From: Nocardioides turkmenicus
GTDB taxonomy: Bacteria > Actinomycetota > Actinomycetes > Propionibacteriales > Nocardioidaceae
Length of the DNA stretch: 64,000 nucleotides
NCBI RefSeq assembly: GCF_011045035.1
Contig: NZ_JAALAA010000002.1
Coordinates: 1 to 64,000 of the forward strand
Reading direction: 5' to 3'
Of the stretch, positions 16,225 to 24,146 are shown in pieces. Made by a program: the position numbers and the translations under genes. The notes under the pieces were generated by a model. That model was not told the DNA's origin and ran no database searches. It saw only the letters and a program-made list of their open reading frames with translations. Each line of letters opens with the position of its first letter. Within the stretch, counting starts at the first letter, position 1.

Positions 16225-16330
16225 TGGAAGCTCCCTCTGGCCGGAGCCGACGATGGGCGTGGCGAAGCCGCACACCGGAGCGCTGCTCGTCCGGACGATC
16301 GAGGAGATCCGGGGCATCCTCGCCTGAGCA

Positions 16331-16795
16331 TCACCGGCCGACGGCGGCCTTGTCCTCGTCCTGCGTCCGGATGGTGCCTTCGCCGGACTCGATCCGGCCC
16401 TTGAGGCTGACGGTGATGTAGTGGGTCCAGGCGTCGTAGCAGACGTCGAAGCACTCGTCGCCGCGGCCGAGCCCCTCATGGGTGAAGGTCACGCGGGTCT
16501 GATCGCCGTCGACGGCGATGTCGAAGCGGCCCGTCGTGCCGATCCACTCCTTCTTGTCGGCGATGAAGTCGAGGTAGCCGTCGGTGAACTCCCACACGAC
16601 GCGCTCGCCCGGCACGAGCTCCTTGACGAGCTGCTTGGAGTAGTGGATGTCCGGCACCAGGTAGAACCACTCGGCACCGACCTGGTCGGTGGGGCCGGCG
16701 ATGTGGTGCCCCCACCAGGAACGTACGTCGTTGATGGCCTCGTACGCCTCCTGCGGGGTGGCGTCGACGGTGAAGGTTGCGGTCAGGTCGCTCAT
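16331..16795 (-). CDS. SRPBCC (AHSA1/START-like) family protein
   Basis: A 154-residue single-domain protein of the helix-grip SRPBCC fold. It begins TATFTVDATPQEAYEAINDVRSWWG and continues with VVWEFTDGYLDFIADKKEWIGTTGRFDI and TRVTFTHEGLG, the usual AHSA1-type block order with a long C-terminal helix (CYDAWTHYITVSLKGRIE). Such proteins bind hydrophobic ligands or act as chaperone activators. A specific role is not visible. It is transcribed divergently from an HxlR regulator with two palindromic operators between them, so it is very probably the regulator's target. Confidence 0.85.
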   Translation of the reverse strand: MSDLTATFTVDATPQEAYEAINDVRSWWGHHIAGPTDQVGAEWFYLVPDIHYSKQLVKELVPGERVVWEFTDGYLDFIADKKEWIGTTGRFDIAVDGDQTRVTFTHEGLGRGDECFDVCYDAWTHYITVSLKGRIESGEGTIRTQDEDKAAVGR

Positions 16796-16820
16796 GGTCT
16801 CCCCTTGAGGTCAGCTGTGA

Positions 16821-16872
16821 CTTGCATCATGCAAGCACCACCGTAGACACCAGCACTTTCATCATGCAAGTG
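16821..16872. promoter_or_regulatory. Paired HxlR operators between divergent genes
   Basis: CTTGCATCATGCAAG (16821-16835) is a perfect palindrome, and 16854-16872 repeats it with one mismatch (CACTTTCATCATGCAAGTG). Both share CATCATGCAAG. The pair sits between the SRPBCC and HxlR starts, as expected for autoregulation. Confidence 0.7.
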
Positions 16873-16878
16873 GTTTGT

Positions 16879-16884
16879 TAGAGT
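16879..16884 (+). promoter_or_regulatory. Leaderless-type -10 box (TAGAGT)
   Basis: TAGAGT lies seven bases before the GTG at 16892, with no ribosome site, right next to the second HxlR operator. Confidence 0.4.
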
Positions 16885-16891
16885 CGTTGTC

Positions 16892-17362
16892 GTGCTCGGA
16901 AAGACGTACGACGGCCAGATCTGCTCCATCGCCCGATCCCTGGAGGTGGTGGGCGAGCGATGGACCATGCTGATCCTGCGGGACGCGATCCTCGCCGGGG
17001 TCACGCGCTACGGCGACTTCCAGCACAATCTCGGCATCGCCACCAACGTCCTGAAGACGCGTCTCGCCACGCTCGTCGAGGCCGGACTGATGACCCGCGA
17101 CGACGCCGGCGACTACCGGCCCACCGCGATGGCCCAAGGCCTGCGGCCGACGCTGATCGCCCTCACCGAGTGGGGCGACACCTGGTTCGCCCCGGACGGG
17201 CGACCGATCGAGTACCTGCACGCCGACTGCGGCGAGCCGGTCCACATCGAGACCCGGTGCGAGCGGCACGGCGAGGTGCCGCCGGACCAGGTCGCGGTGC
17301 GGCCCGGGCCGGGCATGCCCGCCGACTACCTGGCAGCTCGCCGACCGGCCCGGGACAGATGA
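16892..17362 (+). CDS. HxlR-family transcriptional regulator
   Basis: A 156-residue winged helix-turn-helix regulator. CSIARSLEVVGERWTMLILRDAILAGVTRYGDFQHNLGIATNVLKTRLATLVEAGLM spans the HxlR domain. The conserved Cys near residue 11 is the redox-sensitive position in HypR-type members. The C-terminal tail holds two further cysteines (HADCGEPV, ETRCERHG) that might bind metal or form a disulfide. The GTG start is preceded by a leaderless-type promoter. It likely represses itself and the SRPBCC gene through the two palindromes between them. A strong hairpin terminator follows. Confidence 0.9.
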   Translation: MLGKTYDGQICSIARSLEVVGERWTMLILRDAILAGVTRYGDFQHNLGIATNVLKTRLATLVEAGLMTRDDAGDYRPTAMAQGLRPTLIALTEWGDTWFAPDGRPIEYLHADCGEPVHIETRCERHGEVPPDQVAVRPGPGMPADYLAARRPARDR

Positions 17363-17364
17363 GA

Positions 17365-17403
17365 CAGCAGAGCCCGCCGTGACTCGCACGGCGGGCTCTG
17401 CTG
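17365..17403. terminator. Bidirectional terminator hairpin
   Basis: Perfect 17-bp arms (CAGCAGAGCCCGCCGTG and its complement) around ACTCG, between the converging HxlR and MHS permease genes. It lacks a T-tract. Confidence 0.85.
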
Positions 17404-17412
17404 CATGGGGCC

Positions 17413-18714
17413 TCAGGCGTCGACGAGTTCTCGCGAGCTGGTCTCCCCCAACCTGATCAGGGAGAACACACTCAGCAGACAGAACCCCGCGATGACGGTC
17501 GAGAGCATGACGGTGCCGGCTCCAGCCTTCTGCAGGGAGGCGAAGAGCAGCGGGGACAGACCCGCGCCCATGCCGGCGAGCTGGTAGCCGAGCGAGGCGC
17601 CGGTGTAGCGCGAGGAGGTCTTGAAGACCTCGCTCATCAGCGCGGCGAGCGGGCCGTAGAAGGCGGCATGGATGACCGACTGGCCGAGGACCACCGCGAG
17701 CACCAGCAGCGCGACCGACCCGCTGTCGAGCATCGGGAACAGGATATAGGCGAAGACCGCGGTCGTGACGGCGGCGGTGAGGACGACAGGCCGACGGCCG
17801 ACGCGGTCGCTGAGCGCTGACCAGCCGAGGATGCCGACGACCGCACCTGCCGAGGAGACCGTCAGCGCGTTGAGCACGGTCGGGCGTTCGAAACCGGCAC
17901 CGAGGGCGTAGGAGATCAGGAAGGTGGTCAAGGTGCCCTGCACGACGAAGGCGCCGAGGCCGACCCCGACAGCCAGCAGGAGCGTACGCGGGTGGTTGCG
18001 GAGGACCTCCAGCAACGGCGTCTTCGCCTCGGCCCGACGGTCCTTCATCGCCTCGAAGGCCGGCGACTCGGTCACGCTCAGGCGGATCCACAGACCGACC
18101 CCGAGCAGGACGATGCTGAGCAGGAACGGCACCCGCCAGCCCCACGCGGTGAACTGCTCCGGGGTGGTGACCGAGGCCATCACCGCCATCACGGCAGTGG
18201 ACAGGACCATGCCGGCCGGGGCGCCCGCGTTGGTGAACGACGCCCACAGCCCACGCCGGGAGGTGGCGTGCTCGGCGGTGATCAGCACCGCGCCACCCCA
18301 CTCGCCGCCGATCGCGACGCCCTGGACGACCCGGAGCAGGACCAGGAGAACCGGCGCGGCCGCCCCGATCTGGCCGTACGTCGGCAGGCAGCCGATCAGG
18401 AAGCTGACCACGCCCATGATCAGCATGGTGAGGACCAGCATCTTCTTCCGCCCGAGGCGGTCGCCGAAGTGGCCGAAGACGACGCCGCCGAGCGGGCGCG
18501 CCAGGTAGCCGGCGGCGAAGGTGCCGAAGGAGGCGATCGTGCCGGTGACCGGGTCGAGGTTGGAGAAGAAGACCTGGTTGAAGACCACCGCCGAGGCGGT
18601 GGAGTAGAGCAGGAAGTCGTAGTACTCGATCAGGCTGCCCGTGAAGCTGCTGGCGACGATCCGGCCCATCTGCGTGCGTGGGCCGGTCGTGCTACCGCCG
18701 GAGGTGAGGGTCAT
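17413..18714 (-). CDS. MFS metabolite:proton symporter (MHS family)
   Basis: A 433-residue, 12-helix permease. The opening SSFTGSLIEYYDFLLYSTASAVVFNQVFF, then GHFGDRLGRKKMLVLTMLIMGVVSFLIGCLPTYGQIG and RVVQGVAIGGEWGGAVLITAEH, are classic for the MHS group (ProP, KgtP, ShiA relatives), which import organic acids or zwitterions. DRVGRRP is the second-half motif A. Two CAGGATTCCTG operators lie 13-39 bases before the start, the same element as in front of the catabolic genes ending at 24.9 kb. The permease therefore probably imports the acid substrate of that cluster. The substrate itself cannot be read from the sequence. Confidence 0.88.
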   Translation of the reverse strand: MTLTSGGSTTGPRTQMGRIVASSFTGSLIEYYDFLLYSTASAVVFNQVFFSNLDPVTGTIASFGTFAAGYLARPLGGVVFGHFGDRLGRKKMLVLTMLIMGVVSFLIGCLPTYGQIGAAAPVLLVLLRVVQGVAIGGEWGGAVLITAEHATSRRGLWASFTNAGAPAGMVLSTAVMAVMASVTTPEQFTAWGWRVPFLLSIVLLGVGLWIRLSVTESPAFEAMKDRRAEAKTPLLEVLRNHPRTLLLAVGVGLGAFVVQGTLTTFLISYALGAGFERPTVLNALTVSSAGAVVGILGWSALSDRVGRRPVVLTAAVTTAVFAYILFPMLDSGSVALLVLAVVLGQSVIHAAFYGPLAALMSEVFKTSSRYTGASLGYQLAGMGAGLSPLLFASLQKAGAGTVMLSTVIAGFCLLSVFSLIRLGETSSRELVDA

Positions 18715-18726
18715 GGGGGCTCCATT

Positions 18727-18753
18727 CAGGATTCCTGTTTATCAGGATTCCTG
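18727..18753. promoter_or_regulatory. Tandem CAGGATTCCTG operators before the MHS permease
   Basis: Copies at 18727-18737 and 18743-18753, 16 bp apart. The second lies in TTATCAGGATTCCTGTC, which is present in inverse orientation near 24928, beside the MarR gene. One regulator probably reads all three. Confidence 0.7.
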
Positions 18754-18808
18754 TCGATTCTAGTGATGCACGTCACCCCGTCAAGGGCCTGGCGGCGAAA
18801 TGTGAGGC

Positions 18809-19699
18809 TCAGGCCAGCCCGAGCAGGCGCAGGGCGTTGTCCTTCACCAGCAGCGGGCGCACCTCGTCCTTGATCTCGAGCGTCCGTAGGTCGGCGAACC
18901 AGCGGTCCGGCGTGATCACCGGGAAGTCCGACCCGAAGAGCACCTTGTGGCGCAGCGGGCCGTTGAGCTGCTTGACCAGCTGCGGCGGGAAGTACTTCGG
19001 TGACCAGCCGGACAGGTCGATGTGCACGTTGGCCTTGTGGGTGGCGATCGAGATCTGTACGTCCACCCACGGCACCGCGGGGTGGGCCATCACGATCTGC
19101 AGGTCGGGGAAGTCGGCGGCGACGTCGTCGATGAGCAGCGGGTCGGAGTAGCGCAGCCGGATTCCGCGTCCGCCGGGGAGGCCGGCGCCGATCCCGGTCT
19201 GGCCGGTGTGGAACAGCGCGACCACTCCGAGCTCCTCCAGGGTCGCCCACAGCGGGCTGTGCTCGGGGTCGTTCGGGGAGAAGGCCTGCAGGCCGGGATG
19301 GAACTTGAAGCCGCGGACGCCGTGGTCCTCGACCAGCCTTCGGGCCTGCTTCACCGCCGCCTCGCCCTTGCGGGGGTCGACGGACCCGAACGGGATCAGC
19401 ACGTCGGCGTGCTCGGTCGCGCGCTCGGCGATCTCCTCGCTCGACAGCGGCGGGTGGTCGAGGCCGGTGGAGGCGTCGACGGTGAAGATCACCGCGGCCA
19501 TGTCGCGCTCGCGGTAGTAGGCGGCGAGGTCGTCGACGGTCGGGGTGCGTGGGTGGTCGCCGCGGAAGTACGCCGCCGAGGCGTCCATCAGCTCCTGGTC
19601 GAGCGAGAGGTGACCGTGGTGGTCGGCCTCGACGTGGGTGTGCATGTCGAGGGCTCGGATCGCGCCGGTGTCGATCCGGGGCTGGTAGCGGCCGGTCAT
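18809..19699 (-). CDS. Amidohydrolase-2 family metal hydrolase or decarboxylase
   Basis: A 296-residue TIM-barrel enzyme. DMHTHVE gives the HxH metal pair, KFHPGLQAF and ALFHTGQTG the next His residues, VMAHPAV another, and FGSDFPVITPDRW the catalytic Asp. This is the Amidohydro_2 pattern of ring-acid decarboxylases and lactone or hydratase-type hydrolases. It is encoded in the catabolic operon with CoA ligases and a dehydrogenase, overlapping the ligase gene by four bases (ATGA). A role at the entry of the pathway, on an aromatic or cyclic acid, is plausible, not certain. Its 3' end faces the permease operator region. Confidence 0.8.
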   Translation of the reverse strand: MTGRYQPRIDTGAIRALDMHTHVEADHHGHLSLDQELMDASAAYFRGDHPRTPTVDDLAAYYRERDMAAVIFTVDASTGLDHPPLSSEEIAERATEHADVLIPFGSVDPRKGEAAVKQARRLVEDHGVRGFKFHPGLQAFSPNDPEHSPLWATLEELGVVALFHTGQTGIGAGLPGGRGIRLRYSDPLLIDDVAADFPDLQIVMAHPAVPWVDVQISIATHKANVHIDLSGWSPKYFPPQLVKQLNGPLRHKVLFGSDFPVITPDRWFADLRTLEIKDEVRPLLVKDNALRLLGLA

Positions 19700-21234
19700 G
19701 GGGTGGCTCCTTCCGGGGTGCCGTACAGCTCGCGCACCCGGGACTTCAGCAGCTTCCCGGAGGCGTTGTGCGGGATCTCGTCGACGAAGACGACCGACTT
19801 CGGGATCTTGTAGCGGGCGAGCCGTCCGTCGAGGTGTTTCAGCAGGTCTTCCTGAGTGAGGACCGAGTCCGGGCGGCGGACGACGACGGCGCGGCCGACC
19901 TCTCCCCAGCGCTCGTCCGGGACGCCGATGACGGCGGTCTCGGCGACGTCGGGATGGGTGTAGATCGCCTGCTCGACCTCGGCCGGATAGACGTTCTCGC
20001 CGCCACTGATGAACATGTCCTTCACCCGGTCGACCACGTAGAGGAAGCCGTCGTCGTCGAGCACCGCGACATCTCCCGTACGCAGCCAGGGTCCGTCGAA
20101 GGCAGCCTCCGTCGCCGCGCCGTTGTGCCAGTAGCCGGGGGTCACGTTGGGGCCGCTGACATGCACCTCACCGGCCTCCCCGGGCGCCGCGTCCTCGCCA
20201 CCGGGGGCGACGACGCGTACGTCGGTGAAGAAGCACGGGGTGCCGGCGGAGCCGAGCTTGTCGAGACCGTCGCCGGCACGCAGCATCGTCGTCCCCGGCG
20301 AGGCCTCGGTCAGGCCGTAGCCCTGGATGATGTGCAGGCCGCGGCTCTGCCAGGTGTCGAGGAGGGTGCGCGGGATCGGGGCGCCTCCGCTGAGGGCCGA
20401 GCGGAGGCTGTCCAGGTCGGCGGTCGCCCAGGTCGGCTCCTGGGCGAGGGCCTGGTACATCGAGGTGACACCGAAGAGGAGCGTGACCCGCTCGCGCTCG
20501 ATGGTCGCGATCGCCTCGGCCGGGTCGAAGCGCGCTGCGATCAGGGAGGTACCACCCTTGAGGAAGGTCGGCAGCAGCACCTGGTTGAGCGCCGCGGTGT
20601 GGAACAGCGGGGCGGTGACCAGGGCGATCTCGTCGGAGCGGATGTCGACGTCGACGAGCAGGTTGAAGGCGTTCCAGGCGATGTTTCCGTGCGTCAACAT
20701 CACGCCCTTGGGGCGGCCGCTGGTGCCGGAGGTGTACTGGATCATGAAGACGTCGTCGAGGCCGACCTCGACGTCGATCCGTTCGGCCCGCTCCCCCGCC
20801 GCGTCCACGGCCAGCGTGTCGAGCCCGTGCCCGGCGGCGGCGGTGAACCGGTGGCTCGGCAGGCCGAGCGTCGCGACCGCCTCCGCGGAGACCACCTCGT
20901 CGAAGTCGTCGGCGTGGATGAGCAGCGCAGGCTCGGCGTCGGTCAGGATCCAGGCCAGCTCGGGTGGCGCGAGCCGGGTGTTGAGCGGCAGGAAGACCGC
21001 CCCCAGCCGCGCGGTGGCGAAGAGCGTCACCGCGAGCTCGATCGAGTTCAGGCCGAGAAAGGCGACCCGGTCGCCGGTCGTGACGCCACGGGCACGCAGC
21101 CCGCGGGCGACCGCCTCGACGAGACGGTCGACCTCGGCGTACGTCACCACCGCCTCGTCCTGCACGAACGCCCGCGCGCCGGGGGTCATCCGGGCCCGGC
21201 GGGCGGGCCACGATCCGATGCCGCTGTCCAACAT
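19696..21234 (-). CDS. Acyl-CoA ligase (AMP-forming, FadD-like)
   Basis: A 512-residue ANL superfamily ligase that activates a carboxylic acid with ATP and CoA. The P-loop is YTSGTSGRPKGVMLTHGN (near residue 170), QGYGLTEASP is motif A5, WLRTGDVAVLDDDGF is A7, VVDRVKDMFISGGENVYPAEVE holds the hinge, and Lys in HNASGKLLKSRV is the adenylation lysine. The order and length are normal for FadD/medium-chain or aryl ligases. The neighbours (enoyl-CoA hydratase, dehydrogenase, acetoacetyl-CoA synthetase) suggest a CoA-dependent acid degradation route. The acid is unknown. Confidence 0.88.
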   Translation of the reverse strand: MLDSGIGSWPARRARMTPGARAFVQDEAVVTYAEVDRLVEAVARGLRARGVTTGDRVAFLGLNSIELAVTLFATARLGAVFLPLNTRLAPPELAWILTDAEPALLIHADDFDEVVSAEAVATLGLPSHRFTAAAGHGLDTLAVDAAGERAERIDVEVGLDDVFMIQYTSGTSGRPKGVMLTHGNIAWNAFNLLVDVDIRSDEIALVTAPLFHTAALNQVLLPTFLKGGTSLIAARFDPAEAIATIERERVTLLFGVTSMYQALAQEPTWATADLDSLRSALSGGAPIPRTLLDTWQSRGLHIIQGYGLTEASPGTTMLRAGDGLDKLGSAGTPCFFTDVRVVAPGGEDAAPGEAGEVHVSGPNVTPGYWHNGAATEAAFDGPWLRTGDVAVLDDDGFLYVVDRVKDMFISGGENVYPAEVEQAIYTHPDVAETAVIGVPDERWGEVGRAVVVRRPDSVLTQEDLLKHLDGRLARYKIPKSVVFVDEIPHNASGKLLKSRVRELYGTPEGATP

Positions 21235-21270
21235 GTCGATCCTCGTTCGTCGTCTTCGGATGCGTGGGGC

Positions 21271-22170
21271 TCAGCTGAGCCCGAGGTCGGTCTTGATCTC
21301 CAGCAGCCGCCGCAGCGCCTGGTCGCGGCGCGCGACCAGGTCCTCGGCGGAGGTCCCGTCGAGCTCCTCGTCGACCCCGTAGACCAGCTTCTCGATCAGG
21401 CCGTCGGTGAGCTCGGGGTGACCCAGGTCGTCCCACCAGTCGACCATGGGCGGGCCGAGGTGCTCGAGCACATGGCCGAGACCGCCGGGGCCGCCGGAGA
21501 GGTGCTGGGTCGCGAAGGGTCCGAGCAGCGACCAGCGCAGCCCGGGTCCGTCGGCGATTGCGGTGTCGATGTCCGCGACGGAGACGACGCCCTGGTCGAC
21601 GAGGTGGTAGGCCTCACGCCACAGGGCTGCCTGGAGCCGGTTGGCGACGTGGCCGGGCACCTCGCGGCGGATGTGGATGGGGCGTTTGCCCAGGTGGCGC
21701 AGGGTCACCAGGGCTGCCTCGACGGCCTCGGGCTTCGTCGCCGCACCGCCGACGACCTCGACCAGCGGCACCAGGTGCGGCGGGTTGAACGGGTGTGCCA
21801 CCAGCACCCGCTCCGGGTGCCGCGTGCAGGCGTCCTGGAAGGTGCTCGGCATCAACCCCGAGGAGCTGCTGGTCAGGAGCACGTCGGCCGGCGCCGCCGC
21901 GTCGAGCGCGGCGAAGATCTCGCGCTTGACGTCGAGACGCTCGGGTCCGCTCTCGAGCACCAGGTCGGCGTCGCGCCCGACCTCGGCGAGACCGCCCGCG
22001 AACCGCAGCGACCCCTCCGGGACCTGGGCGCGCAGCCGTTCCTCGGCACCTTCGGCCGGGTCCCAGGCGACCACGTCGAGACCGTGCTCGAGCCCGAGCA
22101 CCACCCAGCTGACGCCGATCGCGCCGGTGCCGACGACCCCGAGCGTACGAACGTTCTCACCGCTCCTCAT
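21271..22170 (-). CDS. 3-hydroxyacyl-CoA dehydrogenase-family NAD dehydrogenase (carnitine dehydrogenase-like)
   Basis: A 299-residue NAD enzyme. GVVGTGAIGVSWVVLGLEHGLDVVAWDP is the Rossmann start, SSSSGLMPS and HPFNPPHLVPLVEVVGG are the family blocks, and the His in the latter is the catalytic base. It is a single-unit protein like carnitine 3-dehydrogenase and L-gulonate dehydrogenase, not a multifunctional FadB. It overlaps the acetoacetyl-CoA synthetase gene by four bases. A hydroxy acid oxidised to a beta-keto acid would suit that partner. No BKACE (DUF849) cleavage enzyme, needed for carnitine, is present here. Confidence 0.82.
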   Translation of the reverse strand: MRSGENVRTLGVVGTGAIGVSWVVLGLEHGLDVVAWDPAEGAEERLRAQVPEGSLRFAGGLAEVGRDADLVLESGPERLDVKREIFAALDAAAPADVLLTSSSSGLMPSTFQDACTRHPERVLVAHPFNPPHLVPLVEVVGGAATKPEAVEAALVTLRHLGKRPIHIRREVPGHVANRLQAALWREAYHLVDQGVVSVADIDTAIADGPGLRWSLLGPFATQHLSGGPGGLGHVLEHLGPPMVDWWDDLGHPELTDGLIEKLVYGVDEELDGTSAEDLVARRDQALRRLLEIKTDLGLS

Positions 22171-24146
22171 GCGTCCACCTTCCGTAGGGCGCCGGACCTG
22201 GCCAGCGCGACGAACGGGTCGAGCGACGTCGGGTTCGCAAGAGCGTCCCGGCTGGCCACGTCCTCCATGCGGGCTCCCTGCAGGATGCGCTTGGCGGGCA
22301 GCTCGAGCTTCTTGCCGGTGAGGTTGCGCGGCACCGCCGGCACCTCGATCACCTGGTCGGGGATGTGCCGCGGGGAGAGGGCCGACCGCAGCGCACCGAC
22401 CAGGCGGGCGCGGAGCAGGTCATCGAGGCGGACGCCGTCGTCGGTGACGACGAAGAGCAGCAGCTCGCCGTTGCCGCCCTCGGGATCCTCGAGGTGGACG
22501 ACCAGCGAGTCGGCGACACCGTCCACCTCCTCGGCGACGCGGTAGAACTCGGCGGTGCCGAGGCGTACGCCGCCACGGTTGAGGGTGGCATCGGACCGGC
22601 CGGCGACGTGGCAGCTGCCGTTGTCGTGGAAGAGGATCCAGTCGCCGTGGCGCCAGACACCGGGATAGTGGTCGAAGTAGGCCGCGCGGTAACGGGAACC
22701 GTCAGGATCGCCCCAGAACCCGACCGGCATCGACGGCATCGGCGAGGTGATCACCAGCTCGCCGAGGGTGCCGGTGACCGGGCGGCCGGACTCGTCGTAG
22801 GCGTGGGCGTCGACGCCCAGGCAGCGGCCGGAGATCTCGCCGGCGTACACCGGGAGCAGCGGGTTGTTCTGCACGATGCCGGAGCAGACGTCGGTGCCGC
22901 CGCTGCCGACGTTGATCTGGGCTCCCGGGAGCTGGTCCCGGAGCCAGGCGTAGCCCTCCGGCGGGAGCGGCGCGCCAGCCGAGCCGAGGATGCGAATCCG
23001 CAAGTCACCAAGGGTTTTGAGATCGACGTCAGCTTTGCGGCAGGCCATCACGAACCCCGGGCTGGCACCCATCACCGTGGCCCCGGTCGACGCCGCCAGC
23101 CGCCACTGCCAGGTCAGATCGGGGTGCATCGGGTTGCCGTCGACCATGACGATCGAGGAGCGCACCAGGAGCGAGGAGACCAGGGCGTTCCACATCATCC
23201 AGGCGGTGGTGGAGAACCAGAGCATCCGGTCGTCAGGCCCCATGTCCCACGACAGCGCATGGTTCTTGAGGTGCTCGAGCAGGATCCCGCCGTGGCCGTG
23301 GACGATCGCCTTCGGCCGGCCGGTCGTGCCGGAGGAGAAGAGCACCACCAGCGGGTGGTCGAAGGGCACCGGCTCGAAGGCGAGCTCGGCCCCTTCCTCC
23401 GCGTCGAGCAGAGAGGTCCAGGAGAGGGCGTCGTCGACCCGGTGTGCCCCGTACTCCACGTCGATCACATGGCGCACCGCCGGCAGCTCGGCCCGGATCT
23501 CGGCCACCTGGCCCTGCCGGTCGACGTCCTTGGCGCCGTAGCGGTAACCGCCGGCGACGAGCAGGACGACCGGCTCGATCTGGGCGAAGCGGTCGATCAC
23601 GCTGCGCGGCCCGAACTCGCTCGCACACGATGCCCAGGTCGCGCCCAGGCTGGCGGTGGCGAGGTAGGCCACGAGGGCCTCGGGGATGTTGGGGAGGTAG
23701 CCGGCTACGCGGTCGCCGCGGCGTACGCCCAGCCTCTGCAGCGCCGCTCGCGCCCGAGCCACCTGGTCGCGCAGGTCGCCGAAGGTCAGCTCGACGTCGG
23801 CACGCGTCTGCGACCGGCCGAGCACGGCGACCCGGTCGCGATCCTCGTCGGTGCCGAGCGCGTGCTCGGCATAGTTGAGGGTCGCGCCCGGGAACCAGCG
23901 CGCGCCGGGCATCTCGCGGGAGGCGAGCACGGTGTCGTACGGCGAGTGCGACCGCACCCCGAAGAACTCCCACACCGCCGACCAGAATCCGTCGAAGTCG
24001 GTCACCGACCAGCGCCACAGCTCCTCGTGGGAGGTCATCTCCAGGTCGCGCTCGCGGGCCAGCCAGGCCAGGAACTCACCGACGCGCGAGGTCTCGAGGA
24101 TGTCCGCGGGCGGGGACCAGACGACGTCACCCTGCTCGATGCTCAC
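22167..24146 (-). CDS. Acetoacetyl-CoA synthetase
   Basis: A 659-residue AMP-forming ligase converting acetoacetate, ATP and CoA to acetoacetyl-CoA. The N-terminal region W-SPPADILETSRVGEFLAWL and LNYAEHAL, the P-loop VLFSSGTTGRPKAIVHGHGGILLEHLK, the A5 region NVGSGGTDVCSG and the C-terminal NLTGKKLELPAKRIL (catalytic Lys) match the acetoacetyl-CoA synthetase family in order and length. The GTG at 24146 overlaps the enoyl-CoA hydratase stop (GTGA). It funnels ketone-body-like products of the pathway into central metabolism. The gene has an A/T-rich rare-codon patch near 23010-23035. Confidence 0.9.
   Translation of the reverse strand: MSIEQGDVVWSPPADILETSRVGEFLAWLARERDLEMTSHEELWRWSVTDFDGFWSAVWEFFGVRSHSPYDTVLASREMPGARWFPGATLNYAEHALGTDEDRDRVAVLGRSQTRADVELTFGDLRDQVARARAALQRLGVRRGDRVAGYLPNIPEALVAYLATASLGATWASCASEFGPRSVIDRFAQIEPVVLLVAGGYRYGAKDVDRQGQVAEIRAELPAVRHVIDVEYGAHRVDDALSWTSLLDAEEGAELAFEPVPFDHPLVVLFSSGTTGRPKAIVHGHGGILLEHLKNHALSWDMGPDDRMLWFSTTAWMMWNALVSSLLVRSSIVMVDGNPMHPDLTWQWRLAASTGATVMGASPGFVMACRKADVDLKTLGDLRIRILGSAGAPLPPEGYAWLRDQLPGAQINVGSGGTDVCSGIVQNNPLLPVYAGEISGRCLGVDAHAYDESGRPVTGTLGELVITSPMPSMPVGFWGDPDGSRYRAAYFDHYPGVWRHGDWILFHDNGSCHVAGRSDATLNRGGVRLGTAEFYRVAEEVDGVADSLVVHLEDPEGGNGELLLFVVTDDGVRLDDLLRARLVGALRSALSPRHIPDQVIEVPAVPRNLTGKKLELPAKRILQGARMEDVASRDALANPTSLDPFVALARSGALRKVDA

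Larger units (their letters stand above)
15873..16330. other. 458-bp non-coding region with operators and a long hairpin
   Basis: No convincing gene lies here. It holds two tandem palindromes (16004-16054), a hairpin (16156-16224) and a short plus-strand run, positions 16250-16327, that translates to GVAKPHTGALLVRTIEEIRGILA before a stop. The run looks like the tail of a lost gene but matches nothing I recognise. Confidence 0.5.

Noticed and set aside
21271..22170. Complete carnitine degradation operon
   Set aside because: The dehydrogenase fits, but no BKACE cleavage enzyme, carnitine transporter of the BCCT type or betaine genes are present.
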